A stretch of DNA of 64,000 bases from Arctopsyche grandis (lineage: Eukaryota; Arthropoda; Insecta; Trichoptera; Hydropsychidae), in the NCBI RefSeq assembly GCF_051622035.1, contig NC_135361.1, forward strand, positions 3,539,001-3,603,000, read 5' to 3'. The notes beneath the pieces were generated by a model, which had not been told where the DNA came from, ran no database searches, and saw only the letters and a program-made list of their open reading frames with translations. Positions 53,866 to 64,000 of this stretch are shown one piece after another. A program made the position numbers and the translations under genes. Within the stretch, counting starts at the first letter, position 1. Each line of letters starts with the position of its first letter.

Positions 53866-54018
53866 GGGTCTTTCAGTTCCGGATCCCGATTACTGTTTCA
53901 ATTCCGGATCCCGATTTCTTTTTCAGTTCTAGATCCTGATTCCATTTTCATTTCCGGATACCGATCCCTGTTTCAGTTCCGTTTCCCGATTTCTGTTTTA
54001 GTTCCGCTTCCGATTAAT
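53866..54018 (+). repeat. Minisatellite, inverted relative to 52494-52735
   Basis: Five or six degenerate units of tttcagttccggatcccgat plus tactg. Preceded by a GC-rich tract ccctggggtgacagccccag (53808-53830) that is itself palindromic. Confidence 0.8.
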
Positions 54019-54114
54019 TATCACTATACGTATTGTAACTTTATTTTTAATCATGTATCAATTTGTTTCCGAAACCACCCGTTGAAATTTCAATGGGCAT
54101 AAAACTAGTATGTA

Positions 54115-56066
54115 TATATCTTCCATTGAGTGAGGATTTTATTTACATATAAATTTTGCTATAAAAAACCAGCTGGATCAGTTTCAAAAGCAGTAAGAGT
54201 CCATCTGCCAACGTGAGGGGTCCATATTGGTACGTGACAAGTCCATAAGTATTATTAAAATCGTTTAATCATGATTTGCATGCAATTCATATCAGTTCCA
54301 CGTTGACAATCTGTCATTCAAATCCAATAATCACATCCGTGTACATCCCATGACTTGATGAAATTTCGTTGCACATTGAATCGTCACGTTCAACCAATTA
54401 CCGGATAATATTGATGTTGATAGCCTTGGGAAACCGTGATGATGATGATCTATGTAGAATGAGTGGACGAGTGGTATTGGTATTTGGGTCATAGAGGTGG
54501 TCAACCTTTTTCGCAATAAATAATATGAAATTAATAAGAAAGTACGATATCATGAAATTCAATACACGTTTCAATATCAAATGACACATTACTATAAGCT
54601 TACAGATTTGTGAGTTAATACCAGTCAATTTAGATTACTTACATGTTACAACTTTAGAACAATACCTACCGATTACAATAATAAAATACACTACAACTAC
54701 ACGCTATTACTGCAATAATTCATGAATACGTATTGAAAAGTTTTATTATTCAATACTATATATGTATGTTTATATCGAAATTATTGTGTATGAAAAGTTT
54801 CATTTGAGGTAATTATGTACATATGTATATACACAGATATAAAGCACAATATTGTTCATGTGATATGACAATCATCCGAAATCACCTCAGTGGGATCGTT
54901 GAACTTTACTGATCATTGGCATGTGTACACATAGCATATTATGACAGTTATTATACTATGTTATGTTACTATGTTAATTAGATAGTTGTGTTTGTGATAT
55001 ACAAATATACATACACATTATAGTCATTATATTATAATATACATTATATTATTTCTTATTTAACTATGGATATAATATTATTACAAAATAATTCAATGCA
55101 AGTTCTTTGTAATATATTGTAATAATATTATATTAAAAGTAAATTCTGTAAATATTTCAAAACACGAACTCAAAACTTACAAAAAATATGTAAAAGTAAA
55201 ATCATACCGACCGCTATACGCACGAATAATGTTGTATTTCTTGACTAAAATGCAATGCGAAACTGAAACGAAATGTGATTGGCCATTGTGAGTCGAGTGG
55301 GGGGGAGGGGGGGGGTGCGATTCTCGTGCCAGATCGGATAGACTACAATATTAAATTTATTTTAACTACTGTAAATATTGAAACAAAAATATGTTTTTCA
55401 TTAGAAACAGATGTTTATTTGATCTAATAGTAACACCGACATTATTATAATAAGTAAATGTTGAATATTTAAACTTTCAATGAATTGCATTGTTTGAATT
55501 CTGGACCAATTTCAAAAAATCGTTTTACGATACCACACTAAATCTTTTTTTTTTTACTTAAACCATTGTCATACTAGGATAGGGCTGCCATAATTGTCGA
55601 GATGCTAACCGGGATATTTAGTAAATTAATGATAAATGGTAAAATTGAAATCCTAAGCCATTGATGATCAAACAACTGTTGATTAACTGCTTTGGCGGTT
55701 TTTGAAAAACTTATTACTATCTTCATTCATTTATTATTTGCTGTCAAATTAAATCTATCAGTAAGTAAAAGAACTTCTGAAAGGTAATTTTTTTAAAAGT
55801 TTTCGTTCAAAAGCTGGAATGATATATTTGTATTTATTATTTCACTTAAAAATTTGCAAATTTGTCGAATTCGTTTGAAATTTTCATCAAAAATTGAAAT
55901 TTGTGATGACTATTTTGGCGCCTCTAGATTTTGAAGCCCGGGACCATTGCTCCCTTCACACGTGTTTGTGTATAGGTAATTGCAGGTCGCACAGTGAAAC
56001 AATCACATTATATGGTAGCCATATTTAATATGTAAATGGCCTGAATTTGAATGATATGGATGTAAA
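54115..56066. other. Gene-free AT-rich spacer
   Basis: No coding frame of note. The only striking feature is a G-run at 55299-55315 broken by a single A. Confidence 0.35.
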
Positions 56067-56314
56067 CAGGGCCGCCGAGAGGATTCCCGGGTCCTGGTAA
56101 AAATTATTCCGGGGCCTGACAAACTTTAAAAAAATATCTTATAGATATATTATTAATATGTGAAAAATCTATCAGAATTATTATAAAAATACCTATATGT
56201 TGATTGCTATTTTTTCAAATAATTGAATAAGAAAGTATGATTTCCGATACGGGGCCCCTCGAGCAGTCCGGGCCCTAGAACTTTACCCCAACCCACCCCC
56301 TCTCATTGGCCCTG
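56067..56314. mobile_element. hAT-type MITE
   Basis: Ends cagggccgccgagagg and cctctcattggccctg are imperfect inverted repeats of the common hAT CAGGGCCG type. tgtaaa flanks both sides (56061-56066 and 56313-56318, partly overlapping the end). Non-coding, 248 bp. Confidence 0.65.
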
Positions 56315-56522
56315 TAAATCAGTGTAAATCAGGTCTCATCAAAATGACGTCACATCCAGTACCAGTAATTAAAAATCGCTTTATTGCACTCGAAGTTCAA
56401 CGATTGCATCATTTCTAGAAACGGTGAGATTTATTGGCTTCCAAGATCATGGGATTTAACTCTGTTTATTACTTTATGCGGAATTATTTATAAAGTAAAT
56501 CCGTAAAAGATTTGAAAAGATG

Positions 56523-56898
56523 CAGTGGCGTAGCTAGAAAAAATTGACCCCATGCAAAAGTTAACAAAGGGCCCCTTATTTTTTCTCAATTAAATAAATA
56601 AAGCCTACATACATACATATGTAAATTTTAAAATTCTGTAATCACATCTTTTTAAAACATTTTCCGAACTTTTTCATGTTAATATTGCAAGTTCGCCTAT
56701 TCAGAATTTTTATACATATTTTTAACTGTTTTCAGTTACATAGTGTGAATTGATTTTCCTATATTTTTTATTTAAAACTTTTTTTTTTTTTTTTTTATTA
56801 ATGTATGTATTAATATTTGGAGATCCTTTCGAAGGCCCTTTCAACCCTAAGGGCTTGCATGCACCGCATACCCCCGCGTCATAGTAGTTACACTACTG
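56523..56898. mobile_element. hAT-type MITE
   Basis: Ends cagtggcgtagctag and agtagttacactactg resemble the hAT CAGTGGCGTAGC terminal repeat. The interior has gggcccc/ggccctt pieces. The flanks share only agatg, so the target duplication is decayed. Confidence 0.6.
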
Positions 56899-58072
56899 CA
56901 TAGATGTCATTGATCCAAATTTGAACTCAAAATTAAAAATCTATGCTGATCGTATAATAAATTTCCATAAATTTAATTTTTAGATACGATACGATTTTAG
57001 ATACATTAAAATACTTTAGAGATACTTCCACATTGAAACTTTCCGCCAATAAAAATAGCACCTTTTCACTGTTTTGTACAAACATTGTATGTGCATTTTT
57101 GTAAATGTTTTTGAGAAACTCGGACATATCTACAGAAATAAGTACTGTATTTTTTTAATAATACATACATTATGCAATTGATAAAGTCGACGTAACATTG
57201 GTTTATCGCGTGCTCCAAACAATTAACAAAAAAGGAAAAACATCACTTGAGCATCATGTTTTCAGTTAGTTGAAATAAAGATTAGAATTTCCGGGTATTT
57301 TAAAAATTTATTATTTTTTTCGAAAACTTCAATCTATCATAGAATTTAGATATCCTCACTAAATCACAGACGTTTCAAAACTTTTTTTACACGTGTGCTT
57401 ACACGTGATACAGCGCAACTAGCAAAAGCCAAACTTAGACTAACAAAACTAGCACAATTCAATCAGCATTTTGATTGACTATTTTTCGCTCAATTTACTT
57501 CCAAGAATTTTTCGCGCTTATTTTACGACCTTGACGGATACACTTGTGCGTGTGCAATTTTCATTTACATTGGTTTTGATTGGCGGTCATGGCTGACAAT
57601 CGGATAGCGTGTCGTCAATTAAAATGGGCGCCATTTTCAATCGTAAATGGCTTCATTCGTGACAAACAATATCGTCCTTGTGTACAATTGAAAAATATTA
57701 TTCATATGTACATAAGTATATTACTACATACATCTTCGAGTGCGTCTCTTCCGCTTATGCCAACAGTTTGAAACGTTAGCCGTTTAAACACAATTGGACG
57801 TAGGGATAAACATATGGGGTGACCGTTCGGAATACTAAAACAATATAATATTTATTAAACAGGACTTGTTACGATCATTACCGTTTATAAAACTCTGCAT
57901 TGTCATTATGACGTCTGTACGAACAATCAGTATGGTGTCAGTTGACAGACTGCGCATGTGCATTGTTGGTTTAACGTCTGTACAAACAATGATTTGTTGA
58001 ATGCTTTTTAAACAACAATAGACCGCTCCAATAATGTTCAAAGTAAGACAGCACAAAGCATGATTTTTGACA
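56899..58072. other. Spacer without recognised genes
   Basis: A direct repeat acgtctgtac(g/a)aacaat occurs at about 57909 and 57973. Otherwise nothing identified. Confidence 0.35.
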
Positions 58073-58985
58073 ATAGTACCACAAGGATCTATACTGGGAC
58101 ATCTGCTTTTTATTTTATACATATATAAACGATATTATTAAAACAGTAAATAATTGTAAGATTCATCTTTTTGCGGATGATACATTAGTATATATGTATA
58201 TTAGGTAAGTAGATGTGTGATATTTTGAATATGGAATTGAACAATATAAATAAATGGTTGTATGTAAATAAAGATAAATAATAAAACTGGCGTAGGTGAA
58301 GTGAAAATGGATGACAAAGTAATGGAGATTGTCGATAACATTAAATATTAAGGTATTTACATAGATTCAAGACTGAATTTTAAGGTACACGCTGAATATA
58401 TTATAAAAAAAATGGCTAGAAAAGTTTTATGTAGGTTAAGAAATGTTTTAAGTAGAAAAAGTAAAGTTTTAGTCTATAATACAATTGTCTTTCCACACGT
58501 AGTTTATTGTGCCACTGTGCTTAATTTGTTTAGTTGCCAAGATATAGGGAAAATACAAAAATTACAAAATAAAGCTACATATGAGAGGTATTTTGAATGT
58601 TGGTAGATTAAAAAGTATTAGAAGTTTGTTAGATGAATTGGGATGGTTGAGTATTAATAATAGTTTAAAGCTAAGCACATTATCGTTTGTTTATAAGATA
58701 GATCATAAGTTATTACCCGATTATTTTAAAGATTATAGAATAAGAAATAGAGATATTCATAATCATTACACTAGAAATAAGAATAATTTAGTTGTAGGCA
58801 GAGTAAGAAAAAGAAAGACAGCTGGGGGTGTCTTTCACAGGTGTGTACTAATGTATAATGCCCTCCCTGAGTGCATCAGGTATTCTAAGACCATGGATGC
58901 ATTCTTGCGAGGAGCAAAGAAACACCTCTGTGTCTTTTTTTGTAAATTAGCCAATAGCTTAAAATTATATATAAATAAATAAATA
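58073..58985 (+). mobile_element. LINE fragment (CR1/L2-like), decayed
   Basis: Around 58075-58200 the translation shows VPQGSILG, LLFIL and FADDTLVYM in shifting frames. 58412-58606 gives MARKVLCRLRNVLSRKSKVL. 58581-58982 gives a C-terminal block with LDELGWLSI, HNHYTRNKNNLVVGRVRKRK and VLMYNALPECIR, common in CR1/L2-like LINEs. It ends in (taaa)n. At least two frameshifts. 5' truncated. Confidence 0.75.
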
Positions 58986-59092
58986 AAAGTGAACTAATTT
59001 TTATGCGAAAAGCATCCATCCATCGACTAAGACTGATGATCATAGACTTGGACGCTGGCTTGGTGCTTTGAAAATAAAAAAATAGACACCTC

Positions 59093-59603
59093 TGTAGGCA
59101 GATAAGGTATGTTGACCGTGTCCCGGGCTATAGAAACACGTGTGTGTTTGGAAGAGGATCTCTATTGTTCAGTTGATACGAGTGTTATTTTATGTACGGC
59201 GAGGGAGTTAGTTGCTCGACTTCAGAGGAGTGAGCAGCTGAATTACTGAAGCTCACTGGCATCTGGGAGTGATGCTCTGGTTTATATACTGGTTGATTGT
59301 GCACCGCGTAGCTTGGATGATGAGATTCCTGTTCTGGAAAATTCCTACGGGGTCGAGGTTATCCTTTAAGTGGCGGTATCTCAAGGTTTGGTTGATGCAT
59401 AGCTATATGGTGAAACCATTGTCTCGGGGGTTTCCATGTACTCATGATTGCGTATCTGGAGCGAGTTGATATTGTCTTTGCCCTAGTTTGACCGAAGTTA
59501 TTTCGGCCAAGTTGATTTTACGTGTTCGCACAGAATGCGATGATGCAATTATACAGCTTGAGTTCGATAAGGAAATAAGTGAGGTCGTCGGGCATAACTG
59601 ACA
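59093..59603 (-). mobile_element. LTR fossil, family G (close to C)
   Basis: Plus-strand ends tgtaggcagataagg and gcataactgaca. Contains the inverted gttgaccgtgtcccgggct end shared with families A and F, and a TATA-like tatataaacc on minus (59285 region). No exact short target duplication. Instead, imperfect direct repeats of about 55 bp flank it (58988-59043 and 59617-59672). Confidence 0.65.
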
Positions 59604-59672
59604 ATAATAATTGACAATAGTGAACCAATTTTTGTGCCAAAAGCATTGCCCCAACGCCGATCTTTGATGATC

Positions 59673-61689
59673 AGTGTAACGAAATAAAGATTTTAAAGTC
59701 TCGGCAACAATACAGCACAGTAGCTCATGCAAACGACAGCTTCTATTCATACTGTACAGCAGCGCACGCTTCGGCACGATCAGACTTTTTTTGGCCGAAT
59801 GCAAGGCAAAATCGGCTTACAAATACATTATAAATCGCGACGATACGGGGCGATATTGCTTGCGTCGTATCTTCGATTGAATATTTTTTACAATATAACG
59901 TTTCGTAACGTTAGTATGCGTGCACTCGCCACTATGACATCAAATCGTGTGTGAATTAAAACGCATTTAATTTGTTAAATTTAATATTTAACAATTTAAT
60001 TTAGTTTTCTTTGACCACAGTGGCCAAAGAAGACCGGGTTCGCTTGATACGTTGCGGTGACATGTAATGCTGTATAGTATGAATAGATTATGTCAGCTAC
60101 ATACTACTGCTACTTGCTGTTACGTCTACGCCACGTATGATATGAATGTGTCCATGTAATATAAAATGTACCAAAGAATATTTTTAGTACTGCTGGTTAC
60201 GTGTTGTGCTATTATTAGACATTTATATGTATATATTAATCATACAATTAGTTGTAGTCAATAATATTAATCTAAGGCACAATAGCCCTATTGTCCAGCT
60301 AATCAATATAAGTACATACGTATACATGTATGCACATATGTATGTATATCACACATTTACTGATTGCATTATCATACTGAAAGGGTCTGTTTTCATAACA
60401 ATATAAAAGTATGATAAAAAATAAACCTTGTAACAAAAGTACATATTGCTACGCGAACTTTCCCGTATCGCTGACCAATAAATGTCTTTTGCTATTGCAC
60501 AATATATTTTTTTTGCAATTGCAAATAATCTTTCATAATGAATATCACAATTGAGCGGAGAATCGAGAAATTTAAAAAATTGTATCAACAACCGATAATT
60601 TGATCCAAATATATAAAGGACAATTAAAATGCGCATTATCGTATATCATTTCATAATATTTGTGTGAATTAAAAGAAATATTATATCATTTAAAAATATA
60701 AATGTACAATTTAAAAATAATTTCTTATACATAAAAAATATATAATTAGATTAAAAACAAAAAAAAACATATAAAAAGCATTCTGCTCCTGTAATATAAT
60801 ATTTGCACTATTAAAAAAAAATAAAATAAAAAAAACAATAAGACAAAAACCTCTATTTAAATAAAAACACTTGATCATTTGAATTTTTTGTTCAAATCTA
60901 TTGTTTTGACTAGGTCAATATTTTTATATCAAATGCGGACATTTTATTAGTTACTTTCACAACAGAAAAAATACAAAGCAACCTAAAATGAATGAAATGC
61001 GCATTAGCACTGAGCATTAAATACTTTAAACTGTGTACTTTTTTATTGTTAAATGTTTTACATTTGTTTTAATTCATACTGTAAATAAAATATTGCCCAA
61101 TGTCACATTTTTTATTTAACAGAAATATATTTATTTCATGCGCGATTTATTTTATTCTAATGCGCAAATGTTTCATTCTAAGAAACAAAGCTATTGTTTT
61201 AAATGCACCGATAAATCGTTCCCATACATAAATGAAACTGGTTATTTAGCCTTGCAGCGAGATTTTTTATTCAAAAGCTAATAAACTTGTTGAAAAAAAC
61301 ATTTTACACACTGTTTCAAGGAAAATGAACGAACTATTATTTAGTCACGCAATGAAAAATTTCAGATTTTCTCCTATTTAAATAATACTTCTGTGCCGAA
61401 AAATAAACAACAACCTTTTGTTCAAGAGATATTTTAATCATTTCATATACATCATATTTGATTTACATATGTATATTTATAACTATTGATTTGCATTTAC
61501 TTATTAGCATTGATTGATTGATTGATTGATTGGTTCATTTGCATTCCTACGTCTGAGAAGTACTGGTTTATAGTAATCATCATCATAAATATAACTAGTC
61601 GCATAGTTCTAGATTAAATTGAACTAATGCAAATTAATGGCAAATTGGACACGTGGTCAGGATGGCGAAATAATACTCGTATTGGCTTA
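59673..61689. other. Gene-free AT-rich spacer
   Basis: Only short frames without family resemblance. A (ATTG)n tract of about six units lies at 61507-61531. Confidence 0.35.
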
Positions 61690-62000
61690 AGTCGTTTTTT
61701 TTTACAAACCTCCCTTACGTTTCACTTACGATTACAATTCAAGAAAAAATTTGCCTCTTATCCGATGGTTTTCATACTTTGCCATATTGCTCATTTTGGT
61801 CATCAATATAAGTAAATGGATCCTGCATTTGAAGTTTGCAAATTTGAAATCTGAGTGACGTCTATGTAGTCTTTAGTTTTATACATAGATGGCGGTAGTA
61901 AAATAAAATTATTGGTATTTTTAATCAAAATAATAATTTATATATCTTAATATTATATACAAAACTAAAAAGAAGGTTTGTTTTTAAAAAACTTTTTTTT
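61690..62000 (-). repeat. Unclassified repeat R3, inverted copy
   Basis: cttatccgatggttttcata, tttgccatattgctcatttt, ggtcatcaatataagtaaat and acatagatggcggtagtaaa are the inverse of 47940-48175. Confidence 0.7.
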
Positions 62001-63521
62001 ATTATTGACAGAAGCACCTTTTCAGTTAAGGTCTATTCATACAGCACGTACCAAAGAATACTCTCCGCACTTGCAGGTCACGTGCACTTGCCGGTACGTC
62101 TTGTGCTAATATGGATAGCCCTTTATTGTTTGGATTGACAATATTATATAATAGGAACGTAACTATTACTTTTCCGCATTAAAATTTTTTATCTTTAAAA
62201 GCCAAGTGACCAAAATATCGTTTGGTCTAAAAATATAAAGAAAAATACGTTTTTGAAAATCCTGTATTTTTTATTGTTTATTTTTCCTTATGGCTTAATT
62301 GCATATGTAAATTAAAATTATGACTATCATGCTTATATTTTTGACAAACATTCTACCGTAAAAAGATTACACAGAGTGTCGTCGTATAAAATTAAATGCG
62401 TCATTTTTACACACGAAAATAGAAATCACATCAAAAAGTGTGAACATTTATGTACATACATATGTAAGCATGTACATATGTATATTGATCACGATGATAG
62501 TGCGTATTTAAAATAAAATAAATAAAATTTTAGAATTTGTACAGCAAACTGCTCGTAAATCAGCGTTTACTATAAAACATTCAAATAGTTATAATACTAG
62601 TTGTCATTAAATATAATTGTACGTTGAACGTCTATATGAAAAATATGTAATCGCAGTTTAATATCGCAGTTTAATGTCGTAGTTTAATGTCGTAGTTTAA
62701 TATCTGACTTTAATACTTCGATTGCAAAGTTTATGGTACAGAACATATAAAATGGTACATATGTGTACATACATATACATATAACCTTATAAATTTCTCG
62801 AGGGCAATTCAAAATAAACGAAATTTATAAATGGCATTTTTCCAGTTATCAGCATAGATTAAAATGTGTACTATGTAGGGAGGCCAAATGCACCGCCTCT
62901 TACATTTACCGGTAATTCAGTAAATATTTGTTAATATATCGGTAAATTTCCGATAATTTTCAATATTAAATATGTGTATTTATATATGACTTTTCTTTAT
63001 TTTCACTTATAATTTTTCTTGCGAATCTTATACATAGTTTCCACATAAAAGACAACTGGGAGTACAAAAATTTAAGTATGTAGATAAAAAATAATCAAAT
63101 GTATATAAAAATAGTAATAAAAATTACGCTAGTTTCGACATGATTTTAACAAACGAAATGTTATAAACGAGTAAAACGCCATTAAAACTTGGGCATTCAA
63201 AATGTAAATATCCAAGGTTGAACATTTTTTTAAGCTGAAAAACACGGAAAAAGATTACATATACAGATTTTAACTCATTTAATTACTATTCCATCTGATT
63301 TTACAGTTTTAAAACCAATACTCTTGAAGTATTTCATGCTTTACGGTTTACAGGCTGAATAATTGATTTATCGCCAAGCCACCACCATCATTTACCGGTA
63401 AGCCAGTAATGGACTAATACGGCCCCCTAATATGTATATGGATATTTCGCATAACTAAAAGATAAGCTTCTAATTTAAAACGTTTCGTTTTGAGAACTGA
63501 AATCAGTCCATAGAAGTAAAC
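62001..63521. other. AT-rich upstream region of the right-edge EcKL gene
   Basis: Contains four tandem atcgcagtttaat/gtcgtagtttaat units at 62652-62702 and two separated catttaccggtaa motifs (about 62903 and 63390). No gene. The promoter of the next gene is expected just left of 63522, but no motif is clear. Confidence 0.35.
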
Positions 63522-64000
63522 ATGGATGAAAGCAACACTACTCCTATCGTCCTCCGAGACGATATAATCGAAACCATCAAAAGAATATCTAAGAATAAGA
63601 AGATCGAAGATGCCACGTTGCACATTTCGGAAGCCACTGCCAAAGGAGATAACTATATTGGGAAACTTTACCGTGTGAAAGCCAGTGATAAACGGGGAAA
63701 ATCGATCAGTCTAATAGTGAAGTGTGCTCCTGATGACAAATCTTTGAGAAACAATTTTCCGATTAGAACCATATACGAAAGGGAAATACTGACCTATACG
63801 GAAATACTTCCGGCGATGGATGCTCTTCAGGATGAATTTAAAATTCCCAAGAAGGACAGGTTTAATCATGCTGAACAGTTTGAAAGTATCAACGAATCAG
63901 AAAAAGAGTGTCTCTTCTTTGGTGATTTGGCTGTGGAAGGATATAAGATGTACGACAGACAGAAATCTTTTGATTACCAGCACTTGGAGCTTGTGATGAA
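63522..64000 (+). CDS. Ecdysteroid-kinase-like (EcKL/CHK) kinase, 5' part, cut by window edge
   Basis: Open from ATG 63522 (MDESNTTPIVLRDDIIETIK) to the window end, 159 codons with no stop. Seen: KGDNYIGKLYRVKA (the glycine-rich-loop region, aligned with KGDNYLG of gene A), ISLIVKCAPDD with the likely ATP-binding Lys, FPIRTIYEREILTYTEILPA, and LFFGDLAVEGYKMYDRQ. The C-terminal catalytic loop lies beyond the window. It faces away from gene A (divergent, 18 kb apart) and is clearly a different paralogue. No damage in the visible part. Confidence 0.9.
   Translation, partial: MDESNTTPIVLRDDIIETIKRISKNKKIEDATLHISEATAKGDNYIGKLYRVKASDKRGKSISLIVKCAPDDKSLRNNFPIRTIYEREILTYTEILPAMDALQDEFKIPKKDRFNHAEQFESINESEKECLFFGDLAVEGYKMYDRQKSFDYQHLELVM

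Overview
The window is AT-rich nuclear DNA from an animal, almost certainly an insect. The evidence is five intron-bearing housekeeping or enzyme genes, an ecdysteroid-kinase-like (EcKL/CHK) family that is expanded in insects, scattered TTAGG/CCTAA blocks, and a dense load of hAT, RTE and Jockey elements, tRNA-derived SINEs and solo LTRs. I cannot fix the insect order from sequence alone. No bacterial, CRISPR, rRNA or canonical tRNA gene was seen.

Gene layout, left to right: UBLCP1 (proteasome phosphatase; minus, 5 exons, 3015-4514); mRpL2 (mitochondrial ribosomal protein L2; plus, 6 exons, 8139-10541), convergent with cytosolic isoleucyl-tRNA synthetase (minus, 4 exons, 10710-14678); TAF6 (TFIID subunit; plus, 11 exons, 18324-31154); a peroxisomal D-amino-acid/D-aspartate oxidase (plus, 7 exons, 34376-35907); an EcKL locus on minus with one 5' exon (44585-45373) and two candidate 3' exons (38288-38728 and 36693-37100); and the first 159 codons of another EcKL gene running off the right edge (plus, 63522-64000). 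Exon boundaries were read by eye from GT/AG sites, reading frame and remembered family sequences. All the complete models close in frame.

Between genes the DNA is mostly repeats. 1-2600 holds a short hAT element with target duplications, a Jockey 3' end and an unclassified repeat. 4826-7306 and about 14985-16896 are graveyards of nested solo LTRs, several with clear 4-5 bp target duplications. TAF6 introns hold a Jockey fragment, an RTE element, SINEs and two solo LTRs. The EcKL intron (38729-44584) and the gene-free 45-63 kb stretch hold unclassified repeats, a 1 kb palindrome, MITEs, SINEs, minisatellites and a CR1/L2-like LINE fragment.

The most interesting biology is at 35.7-37.1 kb. A solo LTR sits inside the last coding exon of an EcKL 3' exon, so the old 11-codon tail lies on the far side of the LTR, 43 bp from the stop codon of the oxidase. 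A 306 bp block spanning LTR end, EcKL tail and antisense oxidase exon recurs in inverted orientation at 16815-17120 with about two mismatches. The copy starts inside another LTR of the same family, which suggests recent LTR-primed ectopic recombination. I found no convincing wholly new gene system.
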